Below are positions 8,996 through 15,754 of a DNA stretch of 36,129 nucleotides, in pieces (within the stretch, counting starts at the first letter, position 1; each line of letters opens with the position of its first letter). The notes beneath the pieces were generated by a model. That model ran no database searches, was not told the origin of the DNA, and was given only the letters and a program-made list of their open reading frames with translations. Both the position numbers and the translations under genes were made by a program. The stretch is from Planctomycetota bacterium (GTDB lineage Bacteria > Planctomycetota > Phycisphaerae > Sedimentisphaerales > Anaerobacaceae): assembly GCA_022566315.1 (NCBI GenBank), contig JADFJC010000024.1, positions 1 through 36,129 of the forward strand. Direction: 5' to 3'.

Positions 8996-9015
8996 TCATA
9001 AACTTATGGATTTTT

Positions 9016-9089
9016 GCGCCCGTAGCTCAATTGGATAGAGTCGCGGACTTCGAATCCGAAGGTTGCAGGTTCGAGTCCTGCCGGGCGCG
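9016..9089 (+). tRNA. tRNA-Arg (anticodon UCG)
   Basis: The cloverleaf folds cleanly: acceptor GCGCCCG (9016-9022) pairs with CGGGCGC (9082-9088), anticodon loop CTTCGAA sits in stem CGGA/TCCG, and the T arm reads GCAGG-TTCGAGT-CCTGC. The anticodon TCG decodes CGA. The CCA end is not encoded. Confidence 0.95.
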
Positions 9090-9097
9090 TTTCTCGA

Positions 9098-9250
9098 TGC
9101 TGGATACTGGATACTGGATACTCGTCGAGAATCGAGTATCGAGCTTGGACAAAGAAACCGTCCTATAACATATTTGCCTACTCAAGCGGTCGATTGCGTA
9201 AGTCGATACTGGATACTGGATACTCATAGGATACTCGGCGAGAATCGAGA
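9098..9250. repeat. Two clusters of TGGATAC tandem units
   Basis: Clusters at about 9100-9122 and 9204-9242 contain two or three tandem copies of a TGGATAC heptamer, each followed by GAGAATCGAG. Related ATACTCG units occur inside the coding sequence of the large protein at 15755-18325 (about 15868-15890). The clusters fill the gap between tRNA-Arg and the pseudopilin gene. Confidence 0.6.
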
Positions 9251-9258
9251 ACCAAAAG

Positions 9259-9708
9259 ATGAAAAGAGGTTTTTCACTTATTGAGTTGATAATAGTCGTC
9301 GCTGTCCTGGGAATTATGGCAGCTATTGTTGTGCCTCAATTTCAGTCCCACTCAACAGTGGCCAAGGAATCTGTGGCCAAGGACAGTCTGCGCATATTAC
9401 GAGGTGCGATTGAGTTGTACACCGCCCAGCACAGTGGCATCCCGCCGGGCTATACAAATGATGACCCACAGACTTCTCCAAGCAGTTCCAATTTTCATAA
9501 TCAGCTCATAGTTAATGGTCGTTATATGTCAAAAATGCCCGAGAACCCCTTCAATAACCGCAAAGACATCAGGATGCTCGGAAACAGTGAAACATTTCCT
9601 CAAAACGCAACCGGCAACTATGGCTGGGTATATCAGGCAGCGACGAAAATAATCAGACTCGATTGGCAGGGTATGGATAAATACGGAATCCGCTACTTTG
9701 ACTACTGA
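9259..9708 (+). CDS. Type IV pilin-like pseudopilin (general secretion G-like)
   Basis: The 149-residue protein opens with KRGFSLIELIIVVAVLGIMA, a class III prepilin signal: prepilin peptidase would cut after the glycine, leaving an N-methylated phenylalanine with glutamate at +5, followed by a hydrophobic spine. The rest is a short globular domain with a PENPFN loop, as in GspG-type major pseudopilins. It would be assembled at the inner membrane into a short pilus or secretion pseudopilus. It stands alone, without other secretion genes nearby, which is common in planctomycetes where many orphan pseudopilins occur. No clear ribosome site precedes the ATG. Confidence 0.85.
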   Translation: MKRGFSLIELIIVVAVLGIMAAIVVPQFQSHSTVAKESVAKDSLRILRGAIELYTAQHSGIPPGYTNDDPQTSPSSSNFHNQLIVNGRYMSKMPENPFNNRKDIRMLGNSETFPQNATGNYGWVYQAATKIIRLDWQGMDKYGIRYFDY

Positions 9709-9726
9709 AAATCCATTTCCTTAATT

Positions 9727-9857
9727 CAAAGTGCCTAAAGTGACACTTATGTGTCATCCTGAGGCGAGGCCGAAGGATCTGGCCAACGAAAAAGAGATTC
9801 TTCACTTCGCTGTGCTACGTTCAGAATGACAGCAAAGCTGTCACTTTAGTCACTTTG
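9727..9857 (+). repeat. Dispersed palindromic element, copy 2 of 4
   Basis: Same order as copy 1: GTGACACTTATGTGTCATCC, GAGGCGAGGCCGAAGGATCT, then the CAGAATGACAGC arm and CTGTCACTTTAG. It lies between the convergent pseudopilin and lipoprotein genes and provides the TGA stop and last residues of the lipoprotein gene ending at 9850. Confidence 0.85.
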
Positions 9858-10425
9858 ATTTTGTAACTTTTTGGAAGATTAAACTCTCCCGTGGGTTGTC
9901 ATCAGTGTTAAAAGGCAGCTTATAATTCGGATATTTCTTCGTATCTACGATGTATTCGGGGAAACTGAATCGTTCAGTCCACCACAATTGGCCATCACTG
10001 GAAACCAGACCAACGAAAAAATCCCGAGTTCGGCCTTGCACCGCGTTATCGCCAAGTTCGACGCGAAAGTGTTCTATTACAATCTCAACGATTAATTCTC
10101 GCTTCTCCTGCGAGTATTGAACTGTCCACTGGCCCGGCTCGAATAGTCCTTTACCACCCATTTTCATTTGCGTAGCGGTTACCTGGCCGGGCCTCATCTT
10201 CGCCCTGCCGAGACTGACCACCGCTGAGGAAATCGTCCCATCCGGCTCAAAAACAATTTCCCACCCGCCTTTATCTGCTTTCCATCTGCCGACAAGAAAC
10301 GCTGGGAACTGTCCATCGCCGTCAATAATTACTTCGACACCGCTTTTATTGCCGGCGGAACTCCGGCAGCTACCAAGCAGAAAAACGGATAAACCACAAA
10401 TTGATAAGACCAATAATTGTTTCAT
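9850..10425 (-). CDS. Predicted lipoprotein of unknown function
   Basis: The 191-residue product has a lipobox LLGSC near residues 16-20 after a short hydrophobic signal, so it should be lipid anchored. A later region (LVGRWKADKGGWEIVFEPDGTISS) resembles the start of small lipocalin-like or beta-barrel folds that begin with a GxW motif, but I do not recognise a named family. The end of the gene (residues TKSK and the stop) falls in a dispersed repeat, so the natural C-terminus may have been replaced. The PEP-CTERM gene lies upstream on the same strand, separated by a strong terminator, so it is probably transcribed on its own. Confidence 0.7.
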   Translation of the reverse strand: MKQLLVLSICGLSVFLLGSCRSSAGNKSGVEVIIDGDGQFPAFLVGRWKADKGGWEIVFEPDGTISSAVVSLGRAKMRPGQVTATQMKMGGKGLFEPGQWTVQYSQEKRELIVEIVIEHFRVELGDNAVQGRTRDFFVGLVSSDGQLWWTERFSFPEYIVDTKKYPNYKLPFNTDDNPRESLIFQKVTKSK

Positions 10426-10477
10426 AGGTCAAAGCCCATTTATAAATATTAGGAAACCTCCGCACACGCTGCAAGAC

Positions 10478-10511
10478 AAAAAAAAGAGGCAAGTCGAAAG
10501 ACTTGTCTCTT
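10478..10511 (-). terminator. Rho-independent terminator after the PEP-CTERM gene
   Basis: On the minus strand a 12-bp imperfect stem (AAGAGACAAGTC with GACTTGCCTCTT) and a TTTC loop are followed by eight U residues. It lies about 40 nt beyond the stop of the PEP-CTERM gene. Confidence 0.85.
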
Positions 10512-10550
10512 TGGTAACAAACTTGTTGGCCTTGGCCAAGGCTAACCATC

Positions 10551-11060
10551 TTATTTGCGACGACGCAGAAACAGACCGCCAAGACCAAGCAGTATAACGG
10601 TCATTGGCTCAGGAATAATAGTGATAGCTACTGAATCGGCCTGGACCCCATACTCCGGGTCAACAAACAACGAAATCGCAGCAGTATCACCTGATACACC
10701 ACCTGAGTAATTTATCGTAAACTGCGGCCCGACGGCAATAGCAGGAACACCTCCCTGACTCATTGATACTGTAAACTCATAACCGGCACCCCAGCCGGCC
10801 TCTGTATAGGCTAAAATAGCCGTCTTATCACCTGCTGCATCCAGATTGACTACACCGGTTAAGGCCCCCGTACCGCTCTCTTCGACGATTATATAGCCCA
10901 GCCAACTGGAAGTGTCCTCGCTTACAACGCTGATTACTGATGTAACACCTTCAGCGATATCAATGGCCTGACCAGGGTCTTGACCATCGACTTGAATGAG
11001 CACACCGTTCGCCCCCGATGCCATCCCAAGAACCAACATCAGCAATAGTAGTCTTTTCAT
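10551..11060 (-). CDS. PEP-CTERM sorting domain protein
   Basis: The 169-residue protein has a signal peptide (KRLLLLMLVLGMASGANG) and ends with the PEP-CTERM signal: IPEPMTVILLGLGGLFLRRRK, shown here as PEP, a hydrophobic helix and a triple arginine tail. Such proteins are known to be processed by exosortase and delivered to the cell surface or exopolysaccharide. The middle is a glycine- and serine-rich beta-type domain of unknown role. The start could be the ATG at 11063 or 11060; AGAG is nearby for either. It follows the dockerin-type gene on the same strand with a 103-bp gap and ends at a clear terminator, so the two may be co-expressed surface proteins. Confidence 0.85.
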   Translation of the reverse strand: MKRLLLLMLVLGMASGANGVLIQVDGQDPGQAIDIAEGVTSVISVVSEDTSSWLGYIIVEESGTGALTGVVNLDAAGDKTAILAYTEAGWGAGYEFTVSMSQGGVPAIAVGPQFTINYSGGVSGDTAAISLFVDPEYGVQADSVAITIIPEPMTVILLGLGGLFLRRRK

Positions 11061-11162
11061 CATCTCTTTTCGTTTCGAAGATACAACCCATTCGAAACAA
11101 CACACCTTTAGTGTCTCCGGCGATTCAAATTCGCCAATTACTACAACTTCTCTGAGTCAGCA

Positions 11163-12053
11163 TTATGGACAGTCAGGAGCCGGAGCATCAGCAAGCTGCC
11201 AGTTGGCGATCAAAATGTCCAGGTCATTGGTCGAGACACGATACTTATTTTCACCCTGAGGCAAGTGGTCGAAGTCAGCACAAATCTGATTGCCGGTCAG
11301 TAACTCCAGAGGCTTATTCCAGACTGCAATCAGGATGTCCAGGTCATTGGTTGACACCCAGTACTTATTCGCGCCCTGAGAAGTGCCATCTGCGTCACCA
11401 TGGCACTGTCTCGGGTTAATACTGGCGCGCCAGCAATCAGGCTTACCCACAGCAATCCATTCGTCCATTTGTGGACCAGTATATGACGTTGTCGCACCAA
11501 TGGTGATTTGAACATTGGTTGCGCCTGTCAAATCCACGGCTGCTTCTGAAGCATCTTCCAGTACAACATTGCCTCGTGTTGCATTTGTGGTAACAGTTAG
11601 TAGGCATGTTTCACTGCACGTAATGGTGCAAAGTCTGCCCTGCGTGGCTGGAGCCTTCGTGTCATAGAGTGAGCCCATCTCGATGGTGATACCGTTCGTA
11701 CCCAGGCCACCCAGTGCGCCCGGGTCATTTCCATCAGCCACGGGCGAATAACCAGCTACACTCCAATCACTGACTTCACCGGTCGCAGGGTCAACAGTAA
11801 TGTACCGGCTGAAATTGGCCGGAAAAATACCGTAGCCGTTGTTGTCATCACCAACCGCGAAGTCGCTGATGGCGTCAATAGTACCGGCATCGACCGTGAT
11901 GTCCAGAGCAAACGCTCTGACCAGCATAGTCTCATCCGATGAATAGTCGATGGCGACTACTCCTTCGCCCAGGTCGGTGGCAGTGATGGTAACCGCTGCC
12001 CACATTGGTGTAGTGAGCATCGCCACCGCCAGGACAAAAAATGTTTTTCTCAT
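11163..12053 (-). CDS. Exported dockerin-type repeat protein
   Basis: The 296-residue product has a signal peptide ending near WAA (residue 20). A beta-rich N-terminal domain of about 170 residues resembles cohesin-like adhesion domains in style only. The last 80 residues hold two dockerin-like calcium loops: HGDADG leading into STNDLDILIAVW, and ADFDHLPQG leading into STNDLDILIANW. Dockerin-like modules bind cohesins or calcium in surface complexes; in planctomycetes these NDLDILI repeats are common at the C-termini of exported proteins. AGGGG lies 7 nt before the ATG. The partner is unknown. The gene is followed on the same strand by the PEP-CTERM protein. Confidence 0.8.
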   Translation of the reverse strand: MRKTFFVLAVAMLTTPMWAAVTITATDLGEGVVAIDYSSDETMLVRAFALDITVDAGTIDAISDFAVGDDNNGYGIFPANFSRYITVDPATGEVSDWSVAGYSPVADGNDPGALGGLGTNGITIEMGSLYDTKAPATQGRLCTITCSETCLLTVTTNATRGNVVLEDASEAAVDLTGATNVQITIGATTSYTGPQMDEWIAVGKPDCWRASINPRQCHGDADGTSQGANKYWVSTNDLDILIAVWNKPLELLTGNQICADFDHLPQGENKYRVSTNDLDILIANWQLADAPAPDCP

Positions 12054-12586
12054 AATACAACCCCTTTCCTTTTCTTCTCATCTGGTCTGCGCAGAACAAT
12101 ATATTCTGCTCTCTTGGTTTTGTTTCCTGCCTTACAAAACAAACATTAAGCACGCTGTTGTTCATTATGACACTCAGTACTTTTGAATCATTGAACATAT
12201 CGCTCCGGCGCCGGCAGGAAAAGCCGGAAGTACTCACAATCCTTGCCCTTAGACATCCTCCTTTCTCGCTGATTAAGCGAAATATGTGCCCTACAATACT
12301 TGCACAGTTTTAATTGGTGAAGATTAACTGTATCCTAACACAAGTTTTTACATATTTCAAGAAAAATTTGCAAAAAAACAAGAAAATGAGTCCGAAAATC
12401 CACTGGCTGTATCTGCTCCTTTTTTGCTAACTGACAAAAATACACACAAAAAAATAACTATGTTGCTGTTGGTGAAAATTAAGTGGAAAACACCGTGGGT
12501 TTGTGCCAGAATCAAAGAGAAATGTAAAAAAACCGAAAAAAATCAGAATTTTAGACATAATTACCCGATTTAACACATATTCCGTT
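12054..12586. other. Long divergent leader between dockerin gene and rodA
   Basis: No convincing gene is seen. The interval has AT-rich stretches suitable for divergent promoters, a small hairpin TCGCTGATTAAGCGA at about 12270-12284, and GC-rich inverted repeats near 12205-12232. A 22-codon minus-strand frame at 12256-12188 begins directly after GGAGG with no spacing and is probably not translated. The rodA frame extends to a GTG at 12503 within this region. Confidence 0.5.
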
Positions 12587-13831
12587 ATGTATAATTTTCT
12601 AAAGGGACGACTAATAATTGTAAGACTATGCCTGATGGCGGCTGTTTTGATTCTGGTCGGCATCGGGATAGCTACTATCTATTCTGTCGGCCACCCCGCA
12701 GAGCCCAGCCCGGCCACCGAAACCGGCAACCTGGGCAATCTCTGGAAAAAGCAGGTCGTATTCGCTGCCGTCGCCATAATCGGCTTTATAGTGGTTAACA
12801 CAGTCAATTACAGACACTTCGGAGCGGCAAGCTATTGGATATATGCTTTTTTACTGCTGCTTTTGGGTCTATTACTAATCAGCAGGTATATTATAAATTT
12901 ACCATTTATGCCGGAAATCAATGGCACACACAGATGGATTAAATTCGAGATAGCCGGCAGGTCCCTGTCCCTGCAACCCTCGGAATTCTGTAAACTGGTG
13001 TACATCCTGGCCCTGGCCTGGTATCTACGATACCGAAGCAATTACCGCAGTCTTAGCACCCTAATCGGCCCTTTTATTTTAACCCTTCTGCCAATGATTC
13101 TCATACTTCTTGAGCCGGACCTGGGTACTGTGCTGTTAATAATGCCAATCTTGTTTACAATGCTGTTTGTAGCCGGCGCAAAGGTCAAACATTTGCTCAT
13201 CATAATACTTCTGGCACTGCTGGTAAGTCCGCTGTTGTGGTATAAGATGAAGCCCTATCAGCGAACAAGAATAAGCAGCGTACTGTTGCAGAATGGCTGG
13301 ATTCGTAAAAAAGCTGAGCAACACCCAGCCCTTGGTGAAGTTCTTGTCGGCACGAAATTCAGTGAAAAGAAATGGAAGAGTGATTGGGGTTGGCATCTGA
13401 TTCGCTCAAAATATGCCGTTGCTTCCGGTGGCGCCAAAGGGTACGGTTTTCGGCGGGGACCCTTTGTCAAATACAACTTCCTGGAAGCGAGACACAATGA
13501 CTTCATTTTTGCCATCATTGCCCACCAATGGGGCTTCCGGGGCTGCCTGGCTGTCCTCGCACTTTATATTATTATCATTGGCTGTGGGCTGGAAATAGCA
13601 GCGAACAATACCGACCCGTTCGGCAAATTGTTGGCAGTCGGTATTATCGCAATGTTTGTCGTTGAGGTTATCATCAATGTGAGTATGACCGTGGGGCTTA
13701 TGCCCATCACGGGCTTGACTTTACCACTGGTAAGCTACGGCGGCTCAAGCCTCTTGGTTAGTATGGCTGCTATAGGTTTATTAAATAATATCGGACGGTG
13801 CAGGCCCTTCAGCGTAGCACCAAAAGCGTAA
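12587..13831 (+). CDS. rodA: RodA/FtsW-family peptidoglycan glycosyltransferase (SEDS)
   Basis: From ATG 12587 the protein has 414 residues; an in-frame GTG at 12503 would add 28 charged residues, and no ribosome site decides between them. Ten hydrophobic segments, the extracellular loop with RWIKF and LQPSEFCK, LEPDLGTVLL, and the late GLMPITGLTLPLVSYGGSS motif identify a SEDS glycan polymerase; the TG(L)TLPLVSYGG version is closer to RodA than FtsW. It polymerises lipid II into glycan strands at the inner membrane, normally with a class B PBP. The insert between residues 230 and 290 (rich in Lys/Trp) is longer than in typical RodA. The lipid II flippase murJ follows 200 bp downstream, so precursor flipping and polymerisation are encoded side by side. 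Confidence 0.88.
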   Translation: MYNFLKGRLIIVRLCLMAAVLILVGIGIATIYSVGHPAEPSPATETGNLGNLWKKQVVFAAVAIIGFIVVNTVNYRHFGAASYWIYAFLLLLLGLLLISRYIINLPFMPEINGTHRWIKFEIAGRSLSLQPSEFCKLVYILALAWYLRYRSNYRSLSTLIGPFILTLLPMILILLEPDLGTVLLIMPILFTMLFVAGAKVKHLLIIILLALLVSPLLWYKMKPYQRTRISSVLLQNGWIRKKAEQHPALGEVLVGTKFSEKKWKSDWGWHLIRSKYAVASGGAKGYGFRRGPFVKYNFLEARHNDFIFAIIAHQWGFRGCLAVLALYIIIIGCGLEIAANNTDPFGKLLAVGIIAMFVVEVIINVSMTVGLMPITGLTLPLVSYGGSSLLVSMAAIGLLNNIGRCRPFSVAPKA

Positions 13832-13843
13832 CGAAAAAAAATT

Positions 13844-14024
13844 AAAGTTTGAAGTGTCTAAAAGTGAGCTAAAGTGCCTAAAGTGACAGCTTTGCTGTCA
13901 TTCTGAACGCGGCGCAGCGAAGTGAAGAATCTATTTTTCGTGGACCAGATCCTTCGGCTTCACCTCAGGATGACACTTACGTGTCACTTTAGGCATTTTA
14001 GGCACTCTACACTTTAGGCACTTT
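13844..14024 (-). repeat. Dispersed palindromic element, copy 3 of 4
   Basis: Inverted relative to copies 1 and 2: AGTGACAGCTTTGCTGTCA and TTCTGAACGCGGCGCAGCG come first, then CAGATCCTTCGGCTTC and GATGACACTTACGTGTCAC. It fills the rodA-murJ gap and ends 12 nt before the murJ ATG, so it forms most of the murJ leader. Confidence 0.85.
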
Positions 14025-14035
14025 TGAATTTCCTT

Positions 14036-15604
14036 ATGATAAAAGGCTTCAGACAAATTGCTTCTCTTACGGCAATCAGCAGAGTATTCGGCATGGTGCG
14101 GGATATGGCGTTCGCCCATTTTTTCGGTGCAGGCTGGTTAATGACGGCCTGGACCATGGGCTTTAAGGTGCCAAATCTTGCTCGAAGGCTTTTTGGCGAA
14201 GGGGCGGCCTCGGCATCTTTTATCCCCGTATATAGCGAACAGCTTCATAATAACCCGGAGCAGGCAAAACGCTTAGCTAACACGGCTGTAACAGTTTTAT
14301 TCGTAATACTTGCGGCAATTGTCATTATTGGCGAAGTATCGGTCTGGAGTTACTACAGTTTTTTTGAAACCAGAACCGGCCCTCGACTCGGACTGCTATT
14401 GTGCTCAATTATGCTCCCATATATGATATTTATCTGCCTAATGGCAATTCTGGCTGGTATTCTCAATGTCCACAGACATTTTGCCACGCCTGCGGCGGCG
14501 CCCATCGTGCTGAACATATTTATTATCGGAAGCATCTTATTTAGCGGCTGGGGGTTGAAAATCAAACCGGAACAGCAGGTCTTTTTCGTAGCGGTCGCAG
14601 TTCTGTTTGCAGGACTTGCACAGCTAACGATTCAGATTCGGCCTCTGCGTGCCAGTGGAGTTTCAATCAGACCCGCATGGGATATTCACTCCAAGGCGTT
14701 TAAAAAAGTCATTATTCTAATGGGCCCTATGATACTTGGTCTTACTGTTACGCAGTTAAACACACTCGGAGATGATATTATTGCGCTTTGCTTTATGAAT
14801 GAGCGAGGCGACCCGCTAAGTTATGGCGCACCGTCCCATCTATACTACGCCCAGAGGCTTTACCAATTCCCTTTAGGAGTTTTGGGGATATCCTTAGCAA
14901 CAGCAATCTTTCCGGTTATGAGTTCAGACGCCGCCAGAAAAGATTTTGACGCACTTACCAAGACAATCTCGCGTGGAATCAGGGCCGCTGTATTCGTTGC
15001 AATTCCGGCAACGGCAGGAATCTTTCTGGTAGCCAAACCATTAGTCTCAGCTATATTCGAACATGGCAAATTCACAAGCACAGACACGCCAATAGTAGCA
15101 TTGACACTGTCGTTTTATGCTGTGGGGTTGTGTGGCTATTTTTTGCAGCAGATAACAACACGGGCCTTTTACTCTATGCAGGATTCAAAGACACCTGCAC
15201 GAAGCGCTCTGTGTGCGGTTGCCGCCAATATTGTTCTGAATCTGACCCTTATCTGGTACCTTGGAACGGCAGGATTGGCTGCCGCGACAGCAGCGTGCTC
15301 ATACCTGCAGGTCATAATCCTCGTCAGAGGGCTTCGCAGAAAATTGGGCCATTCAATATTAGATGGATTGCCGGCTACCCTGATGAAAACACTTGCAGCA
15401 ACGGCCCTTATGTTTCTGGTCGGGATGGCAATTATGGCTCTGTGCAAGAACTTACCCGATGGCAGGAGCTTTGATGTCCTCAGGCTCGCTGTGGTTGTGC
15501 CATCGGCGGCAGCGGTGTATGTGCTGGCCGCAAAATTCCTGCATATCGAGATGCTTTCTCTATTCACCGGCGACAGTCCCGAAAGGGACGCCTTACGGCG
15601 GTGA
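14036..15604 (+). CDS. murJ: Lipid II flippase MurJ
   Basis: The 522-residue protein starts at ATG 14036 (an upstream in-frame TTG lies in the repeat). The N-terminal ASLTAISRVFGMVRDMAFA segment, the VPNLARRLFGEGAASASFIPVYSE stretch (two halves of the same conserved region), a YYAQRLYQFPLGVLGISLAT helix and the arginine in TRAFYSMQDSKTP are hallmarks of MurJ in the MOP exporter superfamily. Fourteen hydrophobic helices can be traced. It flips lipid-linked peptidoglycan precursor across the inner membrane and works upstream of RodA, whose gene precedes it. The leader is almost entirely made of a dispersed repeat, so its promoter may lie in the repeat or before it. Confidence 0.93.
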   Translation: MIKGFRQIASLTAISRVFGMVRDMAFAHFFGAGWLMTAWTMGFKVPNLARRLFGEGAASASFIPVYSEQLHNNPEQAKRLANTAVTVLFVILAAIVIIGEVSVWSYYSFFETRTGPRLGLLLCSIMLPYMIFICLMAILAGILNVHRHFATPAAAPIVLNIFIIGSILFSGWGLKIKPEQQVFFVAVAVLFAGLAQLTIQIRPLRASGVSIRPAWDIHSKAFKKVIILMGPMILGLTVTQLNTLGDDIIALCFMNERGDPLSYGAPSHLYYAQRLYQFPLGVLGISLATAIFPVMSSDAARKDFDALTKTISRGIRAAVFVAIPATAGIFLVAKPLVSAIFEHGKFTSTDTPIVALTLSFYAVGLCGYFLQQITTRAFYSMQDSKTPARSALCAVAANIVLNLTLIWYLGTAGLAAATAACSYLQVIILVRGLRRKLGHSILDGLPATLMKTLAATALMFLVGMAIMALCKNLPDGRSFDVLRLAVVVPSAAAVYVLAAKFLHIEMLSLFTGDSPERDALRR

Positions 15605-15695
15605 ACTACCCAAAATAGCTGTTTATCGTTATATCTAAAGCGAAAATAGCAATTGTCCGAAGTATGAAGTATAATAACGCAAAGAACGTTTTTTG

Positions 15696-15738
15696 TCCCG
15701 CACCTATTGACTGAAAAGTCATGCCTAATAGGTGCAGG
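15696..15738. repeat. Palindrome of the CCCGCACC...GGTGCAGG family
   Basis: GCACCTATT at the left pairs with AATAGGTGC at the right around a loop containing a smaller GACTgaaaAGTC hairpin. Similar frames with CCCGCACC and a matching GGTGC or AGTGC arm occur at about 19523-19575 and 19997-20043. It sits just upstream of the large exported protein. Confidence 0.6.
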
Positions 15739-15754
15739 ATTAATGGAGAAACAA

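Larger units (their letters stand above)
8420..9015. other. Gene-free interval with MITE-like repeat and tRNA-Arg promoter
   Basis: No convincing gene is present. The interval holds a MITE-like element (8493-8656), a low-complexity stretch of alternating AAATTTC/TCTTAAAT motifs at about 8829-8863, and a promoter for tRNA-Arg. An apparent short frame beginning at 8763 has no ribosome site and no recognisable content. Confidence 0.6.

Noticed and set aside
8986-9168. Short plus-strand frame across tRNA-Arg
   Set aside because: It is the well-known false protein made by translating a tRNA gene.
12188-12256. 22-codon minus-strand frame after GGAGG in the dockerin leader
   Set aside because: No spacing between the ribosome site and ATG and no recognisable content.
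15602-15660. UGA at the end of murJ as a possible selenocysteine codon
   Set aside because: About 16 non-descript codons follow with no nearby cysteine pair or SECIS-like hairpin, and MurJ is complete.
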